Assembly (NCBI GenBank): GCA_051294375.1
Contig: CM119267.1
Span: 9,722,339 to 9,786,338, forward strand
DNA from: Paraspadella gotoi
Lineage: Eukaryota > Chaetognatha
Length of the DNA: 64,000 bases
Direction: 5' to 3'
Both the position numbers and the translations under genes were made by a program. This document shows, in pieces, positions 23,086 to 35,439 of this stretch (the stretch's first letter is position 1; each line of letters opens with the position of its first letter). Under the pieces are notes generated by a model. That model had not been told where the DNA came from. It saw only the letters and a list, made by a program, of their open reading frames with translations, and did not search any database.

Positions 23086-23238
23086 NNNNNNNNNNNNNNN
23101 NNNNNNNNNNNNNNNNNNNNNNNNNNNNNNNNNNNNNNNNNNNNNNNNNNNNNNNNNNNNNNNNNNNNNNNNNNNNNNNNNNNNNNNNNNNNNNNNNNNN
23201 NNNNNNNNNNNNNNNNNNNNNNNNNNNNNNNNNNNNNN
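23086..23238. other. Assembly gap (153 N)
   Basis: N run abutting a (GA)n array on its right side, consistent with a collapsed or unsequenced microsatellite. Confidence 0.99.
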
Positions 23239-23524
23239 GAGAGAGAGAGAGAGAGAGAGAGAGACATCGCAGCCAAGAAATTGCGTCCCGATGATGATGT
23301 TATATCCTCGGTCCGTCATGAATATTTTTTCTCGCCTTATTTTTTGTCGTTACCTTCTTCTTTCTATATCCTTCCTCTCCTTCCGTTTCGTTTTTTTCTT
23401 CTTCTCTCTTTTTCTTTCTTCTCCTTCTTCTCCTGCTTCTTCTTCCACCTGCGCCCTTTCCTCCTTTTCCTTCTCTCATAATTCATAACTTATCACTCCT
23501 TCTTTCCATCTTAATTATCTTTTT

Positions 23525-23735
23525 CCTTCTATTTTTCTTCTCTCCTTCCCCCTTTATTTTTATTCTCTCCTTCCTCCTTTATTTTTCTTCTCTCCTTCCC
23601 CCTTTATTTTTCTTCTCTCCTTTCCCCCTTATTTTCCTTCTCTCCTTCCCCATTATTTTCTTCTCTCCTTCCCCTTTATTTTTCTCTCTCCTTCCTTCTT
23701 CTTTATTTCTTATTTCTTCTCTCCTTCTCCCCGAA
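23525..23735. repeat. 25-base minisatellite
   Basis: About eight imperfect tandem copies of a unit close to TTTATTTTTCTTCTCTCC plus TTCCCCC, shortening toward the right end. Confidence 0.85.
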
Positions 23736-23987
23736 AACTCACGGCTCCGCATTCCGCATACAAAGACTCGTCGCGCCTTAAATTACTCGGTTTTTTTCCT
23801 TCGCGTCCCTATCGACGGAGGGGGGGGCGGAGGGTGGCGGAGGAGGGGTGGGGGAATCAACGGGGGGGCGGAGGGTACGCAAGAGAGGGGGGGAAAGAAG
23901 AAGATGGAGACGACAGAGGAGGAAAACCTCTCCCCTTCATAACTGGTATTTATGTCACAACGTCAAGAAAGCATTCGTCGTGGCGGG

Positions 23988-23991
<4 letters not shown>

Positions 23992-24041
<50 letters not shown>

Positions 24042-24112
24042 AGAGAGAAGAGAGAGAGAGAGAGAGGAGAGAAGAGGGAGAGAAAAGGAGGGAAGCAGAG
24101 AGAGAGAGAGCA
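23992..24112. repeat. Interrupted (GA)n microsatellite
   Basis: A pure GA array grading into AGAGAAGAGG-type interruptions. Confidence 0.93.
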
Positions 24113-25025
24113 CTTCTAAATCCCCTTCTTTTTTCATATTAGATTCGGATTTTTCTCCTTTTCGTCTCTCAAGGCTCAGGACTTTTTTTTTTCAGTGACG
24201 CCATTAATCATCACGCCTCGTTTTCGTCGTTTTCGTCGTCGTCGTTTTCTTCGTCGTCGTTTTCGTCGTCGCCATTGTCGTTGTTTTTTCGTCGCCATTT
24301 TGTATGTTGACATCCCTAGTCTCACCAGAGAAAAAAAACAAAAACTGTTTTTAGTTGTTGTTATTATCGTTGTTGTATTGTTGTCTTACGACGGATCCTT
24401 GACAAAGCTGAAAAAGTTAGCATCAGTAAAGAAGAGTAAAGATCGTTATCTCCTCGTATGTTTAATGTTAATAAAGCTCACTTAATTTCTCCTAAATAAA
24501 CACGCTTATTTCCTTCGTTGCTAAAATAAAAAATAATCTAATTCAGAATTTAAGATAAAATGGGGTGTTCTCTGAAAATAAGGCCCATTTTCTCATGCCG
24601 CTTGCGAAGTCAGGATATCGCAATATAGCAAAGAGCCTGTTGCAAGCGGGGCGTTGGATAAAGTTCATCGGTAATCACTGATCCTATATAGAAAGCAATT
24701 GTCACAAGCCACCAAGCATTTCCCGACATTTCTCTAGTTCGTTCCGGATTCCCTGTTGCTCAGGGTATTCGCTGCGTGCTCCTCTACGGGTCCCTAATCC
24801 CCGCCGAGCCAGCGCGCCTCGAAGCGTCTCACCACTTGCTTCTCTCTCCCCCGTTAACCGCGCGGGAGGAAAAAAAAAGGTGAAATGATTTCTCAAAACA
24901 TTGAGTCGCGAAAATCGAGGATCGTTTATCATAAAGAGACGCTCGCGGAGTTTGGAAAGATGTTTGCAGATCAAGAAGAGCAGACGAATTTATAAAGACG
25001 GTAAACTCTCTTTGACAGGGAAGAG

Positions 25026-25035
25026 AGGAGAGAGG

Positions 25036-25087
<52 letters not shown>

Positions 25088-25141
25088 GACAGACAGACAG
25101 ACAGACGCAGAGACAGACAGAGAAAGAAACAGAGAGAGAGA
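25026..25141. repeat. (GA)n passing into (GACA)n
   Basis: A GA array of about 58 bases followed by CAGACAGACAGACAGA and related units. Confidence 0.93.
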
Positions 25142-26174
25142 GCTCCAAATCGCAAATCCCATTCATTGCCTGCAAGATTGGCTGGCGTCAAACGTGGTCG
25201 CCCTTCTTAAACGGAAAAATGCCAGGCCGTCGCTAAAATTCATTTTCCTTTGCGAAAAATCCTCAAAGAGAAAGAGAAAAATAAAATGAGTTAAGAAGAA
25301 AGAAAAAAAAATAGAAAGAAAATCGAAAAGAAAGAAACAGAAATAGAAGGAAATTAATTCGAGTGAAAAGATGAAAAAGAAATAAAAATGGGAGGAGGGG
25401 AAAAAGGGGAAAAGAATAGACCCAAAAAAAAGTAATAAATAAATCGAAAAAAAGAAGCAAAGAATCAAATGTGATGAAAGAAGAAAGAAGAAAAAAAAAA
25501 GCGCTTGCCGAGGCAAAAAGTCGATGGCGCCTCTCTCTCTTCTTTCATTTCTTTTCTTCTTTTTTTCTTTTCTTTACTTCTTCCCCTTTTCTTCTCTTCA
25601 CTTTTTCCTCCACTTCCCAAACGGGGAATTTTCTTTCGATATTTGGTTCGAATAAGAAAATAGGATTCCGTCGAACTCGTTTTCTCGATGGAAATGGGAC
25701 TCGGGACTCGGGTGTTTTTTTGTTTTTCGTATGGTGATCGAGGCCAAAGATTTGAGACTGAGAGAAATCTGGAGTCAAATGTTTTGAGCGGAAAACACTT
25801 TTTACGTCTCGTCATCGGGTTTTCTTTTCTTTTTTTCATTTTTATCGTTGGAATTTTTTTTTGAATCGATCAACAAAGGACTGACGCTTTAAGTTTGGTG
25901 CACTACGAGGTGACCCACAAAGATCTGGAAAAAAAAAATCGCCATTTTTGAAACCGGTATAATTTTTTTCAATCCCAAATATTTTTTAGTAAACACCAAA
26001 ATGTTTAAATGGCGAGTTTTTATGGCTGCGTATTTCATAGAGTCACGTTGAACTTCTGAGTTCCTACACTCTGCATCCTTCATCTCCAACTTAACCACTA
26101 ACCAGTCGGAAATTTTTTTTTTTCTTTTCAACTCTTGCGTATAGTTTTCGATGATAATCATTCGCCAGAAAGAA

Positions 26175-26232
26175 NNNNNNNNNNNNNNNNNNNNNNNNNN
26201 NNNNNNNNNNNNNNNNNNNNNNNNNNNNNNNN
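26175..26232. other. Assembly gap (58 N)
   Basis: N run in unique-looking AT-rich DNA. Confidence 0.99.
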
Positions 26233-27753
26233 CATACATCAGCACAACAGGGATTGTAAACGAGACTTTTATGTCGGTTCTGTCCGAAGGGGCGGGTGAT
26301 GAATTCCCTCTTCGGTCCAACGCCGATTATCGAAAGAGAGAACTTGTTTTCTTTCTCTTTCCTTTTATAAAATTGGTTTAACTAATGTAAGAATTATACG
26401 TTCATTTAATAAATAAGCTATTTTATGACATTTAGTAAGTTTTTCTTTAAAAAAAAATCTTAAAAGCATAAGGATCAAGCCATGATAAAGAAGGAGATAA
26501 GAATAAAAGACCAGATTGAAACTTGTGAACGATGTCAACTGAATCCACAATTTTGAGAACATGGATTAAGTAATTTAATATTGTTTAATTTAATTGAAAT
26601 GCTTTGGATAGAGACAAACTATGCCAGGCCACATTCTGATATCGCGATATTTATGGTAAAGTTATTAAAGAGAATCAGGATATTTTTGTAATGAACTGAA
26701 TTATTATCAACTATGTGAGGCATGTACCAAAGTTATACGCGTAGACGATGAGATATCGCATTATGTCGTTTATAAAATTATTAGCTAATGAAGTTACAAA
26801 TTATGCCATATCCGAGGCACGCGCTTCCACACAACACGCTCGGAACGCCTGGTTTTCTAAAAAAAAACTGTTTAAAAAAAATTAAAATAAACATGATTTG
26901 CTGAAAATATGAAAATATAATATCTAAAATATAGAGTAAGAAGTTTGACATTAGAAATTCAACAACGATTTATTTTCAGATAGTGGACATGGGTTTGCGA
27001 TGGTTCGATGTTTCGATGCCTGCGATTATGCGAAGACATTGATAGATTGAAGTCAAAAAATTAGCTAAATCAGCTACCTCTTGAGAGAATAAATCGTTTT
27101 TTATCTCTAATCTAAACACAACGAAATAAAGATTTCCAAAAAAATATAAAATAGTATAATATATAGATTAAGCCAATTGCTAATAATATGAAATCAGTAT
27201 GTGTATATGAGTGTATTACAGAGGCTCTAAGTGTGTATATATATATAATATATTGGAAGAACCCTGTAAACTTGAGCTCCTTTTGGTTTCTATTTGTACG
27301 CGCTCAGAGTAATATGAAAAACTGTTATGAAAATTATGGGAATTATTGCTAATTCTTTGTAGACTCTTAACAACATATAAAGTGTAATTTGTTTAGGGTA
27401 CATGTATACAAGACTCACGTGTTTATGTCTTTAACAAAACTTCATCTGTGTTGATCGTGTTGGTCTATGAATTAATAAAGTAATAATAAATTCCTGCATG
27501 GAATAATATTCAGCTTGAGCTGATGTGCCCATTTTATTAGAGATTCAAAAAATTAACATTTCGTTGGTTTTTAAGTTTATTATTAGTTAAGGGTCAAAGA
27601 TAGGGGAATTTGGTTAAAGTTTCAGTTAGCGATTCATGGTTTTGTGATTAGTGTTCTAATAAAACATAAGTTAGGGGATTTCGGTCGGATTAGGCTTAAG
27701 GGATTATATAGCTATATAAGATTAAATATTAGGTTAGGGTTAAGGGAAAACCT

Positions 27754-27939
27754 TTGAGAAAGAGTCGTTCTGCGGACATAGTGCCTCAATTTCACACCCG
27801 ATCCAAAAAGTCGGGCTGGATCGTTGTGTCCCACTTCGCTCTCAGCAAGGCGCGTCCAAAAATCGGCTCTGGCGAGTTGACGTTCCGGCTGCACAAGCAG
27901 TTTGCAGGCGAAACGGAGCAGCCCGTGCGCTGCGAGTAG
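27754..27939 (+). CDS. Possible isolated exon or gene fragment
   Basis: A GC-richer open frame in strongly AT-rich surroundings ends at TAG after ETEQPVRCE. Its middle (SGWIVVSHFALSKARPK, then GSGELTFRLHKQF) has the mix of hydrophobic and charged residues expected of protein. An AG that could act as a splice acceptor precedes TGCCTCAATT. No partner exon was found and the family is not recognised. It could be a lone terminal exon, a decayed gene fragment or chance. Confidence 0.25.
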   Translation: MRKSRSADIVPQFHTRSKKSGWIVVSHFALSKARPKIGSGELTFRLHKQFAGETEQPVRCE

Positions 27940-28102
27940 GAGTTTCAGAGGAGTGATAAAAAATGAAGGAGTTATTTTCGTACTACAGGAGTAGAATAAA
28001 AGGAATGACCGCACATATTACAAAAATATTAAAACGATATTAAAATCGGCAATTGTTGAACAATGAAAAATTAAAAGTTCAGTTCATGAATTATTGATAA
28101 TA

Positions 28103-28265
28103 GGGTGGACCTAAAATCCACCCACCGTTACTGCTGCAGTTATTGGTGCAGGAGGCTAGTCTAGGCCTTGTAACTCAAAGAAGTCGGGTTTCTCGCCCGG
28201 TGGGCCGCTTCGCTGTTAATTAGGGAGGGGGCGTTAAACAGGCCAAGTAAACAAAGCCATCCAAA
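28103..28265 (+). mobile_element. tRNA-like SINE-type repeat (family 1, copy 2)
   Basis: It shares with the copy at 17925 the blocks CTAAAATCCACC, ATTGGTGC, GGAGGC, a TCTCGCCCGGTGGGCCGC-type box B and GGGGGCGTTAAAC. Substitutions and small indels are spread throughout, consistent with an old dispersed element. Confidence 0.6.
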
Positions 28266-28309
28266 GTCGGGGCAAGATAGTAGACTTATGTTAGTGATAT
28301 AAAATCGAA

Positions 28310-28565
28310 ATGGATAATTTTATTTAGTTGTAGGCCGATTTCATAGTGTTTACTTATATAACTTATTTTATTAAATGAATGGATAAATTTTGTATTAGTT
28401 GTACCTGATTTCATAGGTGTTACTTCATAGTAACTTGATTTATTAAATGAATGGATAGTTTTTTATAATTAGTTGTTACCGATTTCAAATTCAGTGTTTA
28501 CTTATAGTAACTTATTTATTAAATGAATGGATAGATTTTTATATTAGTTGTACCAGATTTCATAG
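28310..28565 (+). repeat. Tandem repeat, unit of about 75-80 bases
   Basis: Roughly three and a half copies of a unit with ATTAGTTGTACC, GATTTCATAG, GTTTACTTATAGTAACTT and ATTAAATGAATGGATAG. It lies directly after the SINE copy and ends in a (GA)n array. Confidence 0.85.
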
Positions 28566-28573
28566 AGAGAGAG

Positions 28574-28623
<50 letters not shown>

Positions 28624-28894
28624 GAAGAGAGGAGAGAGAGGAGAGAGAGAAGAGAGAAAGTTTCCCGCCAACGAAGGTACGCAATATAGGTTCCACCCGC
28701 TCCCGGCCCCGAAAACAAAATCCCCGGTTTTTTTTCTTTTATATCGGGCGTGATCTCGGTCGTTGATTTTTTTATACACGTAACGCGTTATTAGGTTTCA
28801 TGTTCCTCACGACATTGTTTACCTCGTTGCCCCCGCAACGGCCACGGAATCCAGGTGAAGTTAGTTATTCTTCACATTTTTCGCTCAAAAAAAT

Positions 28895-30111
28895 CCCGAA
28901 AATCTCAGATGTAAATTTTGGATTTTGTATTGAGAAAGAAGCGCGGACAAAATGGCGATAAATAAAAAGTTTTATAGAAGGGAAAGAAATCAATAAAGAA
29001 TTTTTCAAAAAACGGTGGTAAAACAAAGTGAAATAAATTTTTTTTTGTAAAAAAAAAAAAAAGTAGAGAGAGAGAGATAGAGAAAAGAGAGAGAAGAGAG
29101 AGAAGGAGAGAGAGAGAAGAGAGAGAGAGACGGAGGGAGACGGAGGGAGAGAGAGAGAGCCTGAACTCGTTTTTTTTTTAAACGATTCAGGGAAAGGGCG
29201 CCGTCGCGCTCGACACTGGATCAAATATATATGTTTTTAGAAAGAAAAAAAATAATCAGAATTTTTCAAAAAACGAACGATCACCGCAAAGATCGCACAC
29301 AAAGAGAGAACAGAGAGAAAACTGAACTGCGTTTTTTAAACGATTCAGAAAAAGGCAGCGCCTAAAAAAAATATATATATAATTAAAAAATAAATAAAAG
29401 AAAGGCAAAAAATGTTACAATGGTTTACAAATTGGAAAACTTTTCCAATTTTTTCCAATCGCAGCTTGTAAAAGATTTTATTTTATTTGTATTAAAATTA
29501 AGATATAGCTTCTCATTAAAAAAATCCTTTGAGTTCCCATTTTTATTAGAAATTTAAAAAAAAAATTTTGAATTTCATCTTCAATATTATATACTGCAAT
29601 ATGTAAATTAGCTTAAGAGCATTCTATATACTAATTTGGATATTATAATCAAGTACTATAATCTCATTTGCATATTGCAGTAAATCATAATGAAGTGGAA
29701 ATTCAAAACAAAAAAATACTTAAATCCAAATGTAATAGAGAAAATATCAAAGCTATTTTAAATTTGAGAAGCCATATCTAAATTTTTTAACTTACTATGA
29801 TTGCACACTTTTTAAAACTCTATCATAATTTATAATAATTTTTATTTTAAAAAAACGGTAAGTTCACAGCCAAACCTATAAAAGCGTAGTACTTTTTAAT
29901 AAGTAAAAAACAGCGTGACGGCCGACGACGACGAACGACGACGTCACAAAGAAGCTCACCGGAATCAATATCAACGNNNNNNNNNNNNNNNNNNNNNNNN
30001 NATGATGATAGTCATTCATATGATGCGATGATATCATTCATTCATCAGTAATAAACAACAAATGCGTGTATGAGTGAAAGAGAGAGAGAGAAGAGGAGAG
30101 AGTATGAGAAG

Positions 30112-30149
<38 letters not shown>

Positions 30150-30713
30150 AGGAGAGAGGCCTGGACAGTTTTCCCTCCCGCACGAAACGCAATCAGAATT
30201 TTAGGAAAAATCTTAAGCAATAGGGATCGAGCCAGCTTTCGATGTAACCAAATATTATGGGCGATGGATAATAATATTGATGCGATGATACCAATATTGA
30301 TGCGAAGATAATAAAAAAATGATGTGATGATAATCAAATGATTGATGCGATGATAGTCATTCATTGATGTGATGATAAATCAATTCATTGTATGATGATA
30401 ATCCATTCATTGATGCGATAATAGTCATTCATTGACAGCGATGACGTCATTCATCGTAAATAAAACAACAAATAGCGTGTATGAATGAAAGAGAGAAGGA
30501 GAGAGAAGCGAGGAAGAGAGAGAGGAGAGAGAGAGAGAGAGAAGAGAAAGAGTGAGAGAGGCTGGTCAGTTTTTCACTCTCGTTTTATATAAGAATATCA
30601 TAAATTTTAGAAAAAAAATTACGAAAATCTCGGATGTAAATTTGGGATTTTTGTATTGAGAAAAAGCGCGGAATAATGGCGAATAAATAAAAAAGAGAGA
30701 AGAAACAGGAGAG

Positions 30714-30773
<60 letters not shown>

Positions 30774-30835
30774 AAGATTAGAGAGAAGCTGGACGCCCTG
30801 CAGAGCTGAATCGTTTTCGACGTATCTGAGTAGGG
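28895..30835. repeat. Compound satellite-like region
   Basis: The block AAAATCTCAGATGTAAATTT...AAGCGCGGA...ATGGCGA occurs at 28898-28970 and again at 30628-30700. A CTGAACTCG/AAACGATTCAG hairpin block occurs near 29160 and 29320, with a partial third copy near 30800. A 21-base unit like ATTGATGCGATGATAGTCATTC is repeated many times between 30001 and 30460. Short (GA)n arrays separate the blocks. No coding sequence was seen. Confidence 0.75.
29977..30001. other. Assembly gap (25 N)
   Basis: A 25-base placeholder inside the satellite-like region. Confidence 0.99.
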
Positions 30836-31217
30836 AGAACTCTTTTTCTTTCTAATATTTTTTTTACTTATAAAAAAAATTTAATGTCCTCATTTAAAAA
30901 AGTTTTAATCTTGAATGAATTTTAGATTGTTCTTTTTTTTAAGAAAGAACCAGACCGAGGTCAAATTTCATATTTGCATATTTAACTAATTTTATAAAAT
31001 ATTTATCCAACTCAAATAATTTATTATTTTAAAAAAGAATAAAAATGATTAAATATTACACTAAAAAAAATTTAACAATTTTAAATTTTAAAAATTGTTA
31101 GAATAACAAAAAAAGTAATGTACCTGAACCGGCTTCGCCGGTCATGGCTTGATAAAAAATTCCGCTTCCGGAAAACACTTTTTTAGAAATGACTTTTTGA
31201 ACAGGATACTCTCTGAC

Positions 31218-31218
31218 T

Positions 31219-31282
<64 letters not shown>
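31218..31282. repeat. (CT)n microsatellite
   Basis: An uninterrupted CT array of about 65 bases. Confidence 0.95.
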
Positions 31283-31286
<4 letters not shown>

Positions 31287-32474
31287 ATTAGGTGAAGATA
31301 AGAACAAAAAGTCAACTCGTTCTCCCGGCAAATAAACACCGAGTCATGAAAAAATTGAAAGCCAGGTTAGTTCTCGATGATCAGCCAGTTCAATACGCGA
31401 CTGCTTTATTCAAACTAAATTTTCTAAATATACTGTATTAACATTTTCTCTTCTCGAAACCGTCTCTATGGATTCTTCCTCACCTCGTATTCATAAACGA
31501 GAAAAATATGAAGATGCAAGAAGGAAACAAAACTAATCGTGAAAACGATCGTGAAAAGTTTTGCGACAGCACGACCGACGAATGTTCTTTCCCATCAGCA
31601 TTCTTTAATGCGCTCTTTGTCTGCCAGAGGCAAAGCTCTCGCTCTCTCTCTCTCTCTCTCTTCTCTCTCGTCTCTCTATCAATCGTCTCATCTCTCGTCC
31701 TCTGCGTGCTTTTCTGCTCTCTCCACCCTGCGACCCTCTTTCTCTCTCCTCTCTCTCTCTCCGTCGTCCCCTTGTCAAATAGGGATAAAGTTTTGTTTTT
31801 GACGAATTTCGTTTAATTGATATGCAAAACTGCGCGAAAATTGCGAAACGGATTCCGGCGAGTTTCTCCCGCCCGCCTTTCTGTTTTTATCGACGTCAGT
31901 AAACAAGAAAAAAAAAGGAGAAGATTGCCTTTTTGTTTTGTCACGTTCTTTGACGTAGCGTTAAGTTGCCACTTTTTTTTTTAAATTCTTAAATGCCACG
32001 GGATTCTCCCCCGCTTTCTTTTTTTATTTTGCGTTTTTAATCCCTCGGGATTGCGAGTTTTTTTCTTCGATTCCCCGCGGAGTCGAAAAGTGGGAACCTT
32101 TTTAGTTTTTTTTATTTTCTTTTTCAAACTTTTGTTTCACAATTTGTCTCACACTGATTTTTTTTTTCTTTTGTTTTATTTTTCGTTCATCGTGAAGAAC
32201 GTGACTTTTTTTTTCAGCGAGTGGTGAATTAAAGGAGCTCAGCAACTAAGTAAAACCTCTTCTGGAGGAATTTTCCTTTTAGTATATTGTCTCTTTTTTT
32301 TTCTTTGTATCTTTCTTTTTTTCTTTCTCATTTTCTTTCTTTCTTTTTCTGCAATATAAATTTAACATCCTTCAATTTTCAATTACGATCATTTTTACCC
32401 CAATATTTCTTAGATATAAGTATTTCTTTTCGATAACATCTCATTCGCGAAAGAGATCAAGCTTTCCTCCAACG

Positions 32475-32822
32475 ATGAACCATTCGACCATCCCTCTCTC
32501 CACCTCCCCATCCCTCTACCCTCACTCCTCCCCCCATTCCTCCTCCTCTTCCTCCTCCCCCTCTCTCTCCCCCTACGACGAAGCCGCGCTCAATCTCCGC
32601 TTGCTTTCCCAATACTGCGACTATTTCAGCGGCAGCCTGGCCTTCGTCTCCGTGCTGCTCAACTTCCTGGTGCTGCTGACGCTCTACGCGGACCGGAAGA
32701 GCGCCTCCGCCGTGCACGTCCACCTGGCCGTCCTCGCCGCGTCCGACTTGTCCTTCGGTGAGCTGGGCGAGAGACTTTCGCGCCTTTTCTTAATGAATAT
32801 ATCATAAAATGTTAATTATGAT

Positions 32823-32913
<91 letters not shown>

Positions 32914-34888
32914 TGACCAAAATTTGGCAATGAATTTAGCGAAAAAACATTTGAATTATATGTTTAACAACAATTTTAATGAAATTAATTAAAATTTGGC
33001 CATGAAATGAAATTGTTTTAGATTTTGAATTATTTGAAACTCTCGTGAATGAAACGCACGAAACCATTGCCCCTGCGCCTGCGTCCTTCGGATATTCAAT
33101 ATCCACGCGTTAAATATTTGAAATAAATTTTCCTTTCGCTCGAGCTTAAAAATGTCGGCTTCAAATTCAATTTAAGAGTTCGACCTTGACTCATCAGATT
33201 TAACTATTCTCGTTTCGGCGCTCGTCGAGCTTGAAATGAAAAATAAATTAGCAAATGAATCAAATAAATAAATAAAAATCAATTTTCGTCGCTCAGGCCT
33301 GTGGATAGGCGCTGGTCTGATCTGGACGCTCTGCGTCACTTTCCTGACGCCCGCCATCTCTGCCACCTCCGTCGCCATCTATGGCGTCGTCAAGAATCTT
33401 CTTCTCGGCGTCAACCGTCACCTTACCGCTTACATCGCCCTCAAGCGGGCCATCGTTATTTGCTTTTTGCAACAGGTTGAGACGAGAAAATGCCTTTCAT
33501 TTTGTTTTTATTTTTTAAATTTTTCTATCTTTTTTTCTTCCTCTTACTCTTTCTTTAAACTAGCTTTAGTCCGTCAAAAAATGCCACCCAAAATTGTATT
33601 TGTTACGTGGAAAATTTGCCGATAATCGCAACGCTGATTAAAAATTAAAGCTTTAGCATCTCGTTGAATCGAAGCCATTGAGAAAACTGAAAATCGTCAA
33701 ACGGTGTCGCCCGTTGTGATGCTCGAACCCACGACCCCGAGATAAAGAGTCCCGTGCTCTACCGACTGAGCTAACCGAGTACAGAGGTGATTTGTGTAAC
33801 CTAGATATTTTTATATAAAAGAAACGAGTTTCCCCAAGCAGTTTATAGAACCTCGGTCTCCCGTGTGACAATACTACAGTGTGACAGCGTGACAATACTA
33901 CTTTTCAAGGAACCCGTTGTCATCCGTCATCCGTAATCTTTTCATCCGCTTCCACAATTCGACCACCACTCACAATCCCAAACCACCCCCGATTCCACCC
34001 TTCCACCCTCCCAAGGCCATCAGCCTCCGCTCAACCACCCTCCGACGCCACCTAACGGAGACGCTTCTCTTCGGCGTCCTTCTTCCCCTCGCCTACAACG
34101 GCGTCGTCGTCGTCTGCTTCGTGGCGGCGTTCCGTAACCAAGGCGACGCGTCTTCGGCGTCTCCCGTCTGGGATCGCGTCGTGTCTCTCATCTATCACGT
34201 CGTCGTTTATCTCACCGTCGTCTTCATAGTCGTCGTCGCCGGCGCTTCCGTCGCCATCTTGGCCAAGTCGGGTTTCCTGTTGTTGTTTTGGGGTTTTTTT
34301 TTTGTTGTCGTTGTCGTCAATCAATCAAAAACACTATTGTCAACTAGTGTCAGCTAATGTCATAAAAATGTTATTCACCCTCAAGAATTTGCAGATTTTC
34401 CGCTGTCATCGTTTTCGTCAAGGGCGTTGTCTTCGAATTAGTTATTGGATATTCTTAACTACGATATCAAAAAAAAAAAACAATAAATTTATAAATTCCG
34501 ATATTCTCATTTCCTCCGCCGCAGGAGCCGCGGCGCCGCCTCCGTCGCCTCGATAACGACGCTGGCGCGACGGCGTCCCTCCACATCGGGTCACATGGTC
34601 ACCACCGTCGCCGTCGCTTTCGTCGTCCTCCACGTCCCTGCGCTCGTGGAGATCCTGTGGGACGCCTTGGGCGACGGAGCCCTCGACGGCGGCGTCAGCA
34701 GCGGCGGCGGCGCCGGCTGGGGCGGCCGTTTGTCCAGCCGCGGCGGCGTCGACGGCGAAGTCGAAGTCTCGACGCTGGAGAAAACGAGCAACTTTTTCGA
34801 GATGATGAACTGCAGCGTGAATTTCGTCATTTATGTCGTCGTCGGGAAAAAGTTTAGGCGAAGCTTCGTCGATATGGCGACCAAATGA
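32475..34888 (+). CDS. Divergent rhodopsin-like G-protein-coupled receptor
   Basis: Four coding exons: 32475-32757, 33297-33475, about 33910 to 34271-34278, and 34525-34888. A Ser-rich N-terminus with an NHS glycosylation site is followed by seven hydrophobic segments. Class A marks are visible: SVLLNFLVLL (helix 1), LAVLAASDL with the helix 2 Asp, NRH at the end of helix 3 in place of DRY, LHVP in helix 6 keeping the proline, and NFVIY in helix 7 in place of NPxxY. A basic KKFRR tail follows. Such receptors sit in the plasma membrane and activate heterotrimeric G proteins; the ligand is unknown. Exons 1-2 join in phase. The joins into and out of exon 3 are each one base off with consensus splice sites, so a sequencing indel or non-consensus sites must be assumed. 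An intron holds a tRNA-like sequence. Confidence 0.72.
32826..32911. repeat. (GA)n microsatellite in GPCR intron 1
   Basis: A pure GA array of about 85 bases shortly after the exon 1 donor. Confidence 0.96.
33708..33780 (-). pseudogene. tRNA-Lys(CUU)-like sequence, decayed
   Basis: A 73-base minus-strand segment folds as a tRNA: D-arm GCTCAGTCGGTAGAGC, a five-pair anticodon stem with loop CTCTTTA (anticodon CTT), and T-loop TTCGAGC. Box A and box B of the tRNA-Lys type are present. Pairs 1-72 and 6-67 in the acceptor stem and 53-61 in the T-stem are mismatched, and position 37 is T rather than the usual purine. It lies in a GPCR intron, antisense to the gene. A tRNA pseudogene or the head of a tRNA-derived SINE is more likely than a working tRNA. 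Confidence 0.7.
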
Positions 34889-35396
34889 TATTCGGAGGCA
34901 GATCTGACGGACTCCGCACCCGGATGTGAGATCCGAACGGCGACGAGAATTGTGAAAAATAAAAGTTTAGCTCGAATTGAAATGAATTTATCTAATTTAC
35001 AAAACTTTTTAGTCTCACATGCCATTATTGATTATATCTCGTTTCATCAATAGGATAATTAAATTTTTAAATTAATTTCGAAAGTTATTTATCAAATGGA
35101 ACAAAAATATTTCCCCGAAAAAAGTTCTGCATAGACAGGTAGAATCGAGCTTGAAAAATATAGTTAATAGCACTTCTTATCTTGATCTCATTTCATTTTT
35201 TTTCAACTTATCTTTTGTTTATCTCATCCCAGTTAAATGAGACTCTATTTCGATAAATTTAACTTCATTTAATTGATATTTTTAATGACGTCATCGGCGT
35301 CGCTTCGTCTCGATTACGACCGACGGTAATAATTTGCGCAAGGACGAGTTGAAAACATTCAGTGAAAAATAACCATCTGGAAAAACGGATCATTTG

Positions 35397-35439
<43 letters not shown>

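Noticed and set aside
24702-24974. Minus-strand 90-codon frame ending in NELEKCREMLGGL
   Set aside because: The C-terminal part looks mildly protein-like, but its N-terminal half runs into T-rich and A-rich DNA and no partner exon or clear acceptor was found.
27590-27750. Telomere-like TTAGGGTTAAGGG words
   Set aside because: Only one or two degenerate units in AT-rich DNA, not a telomeric array.
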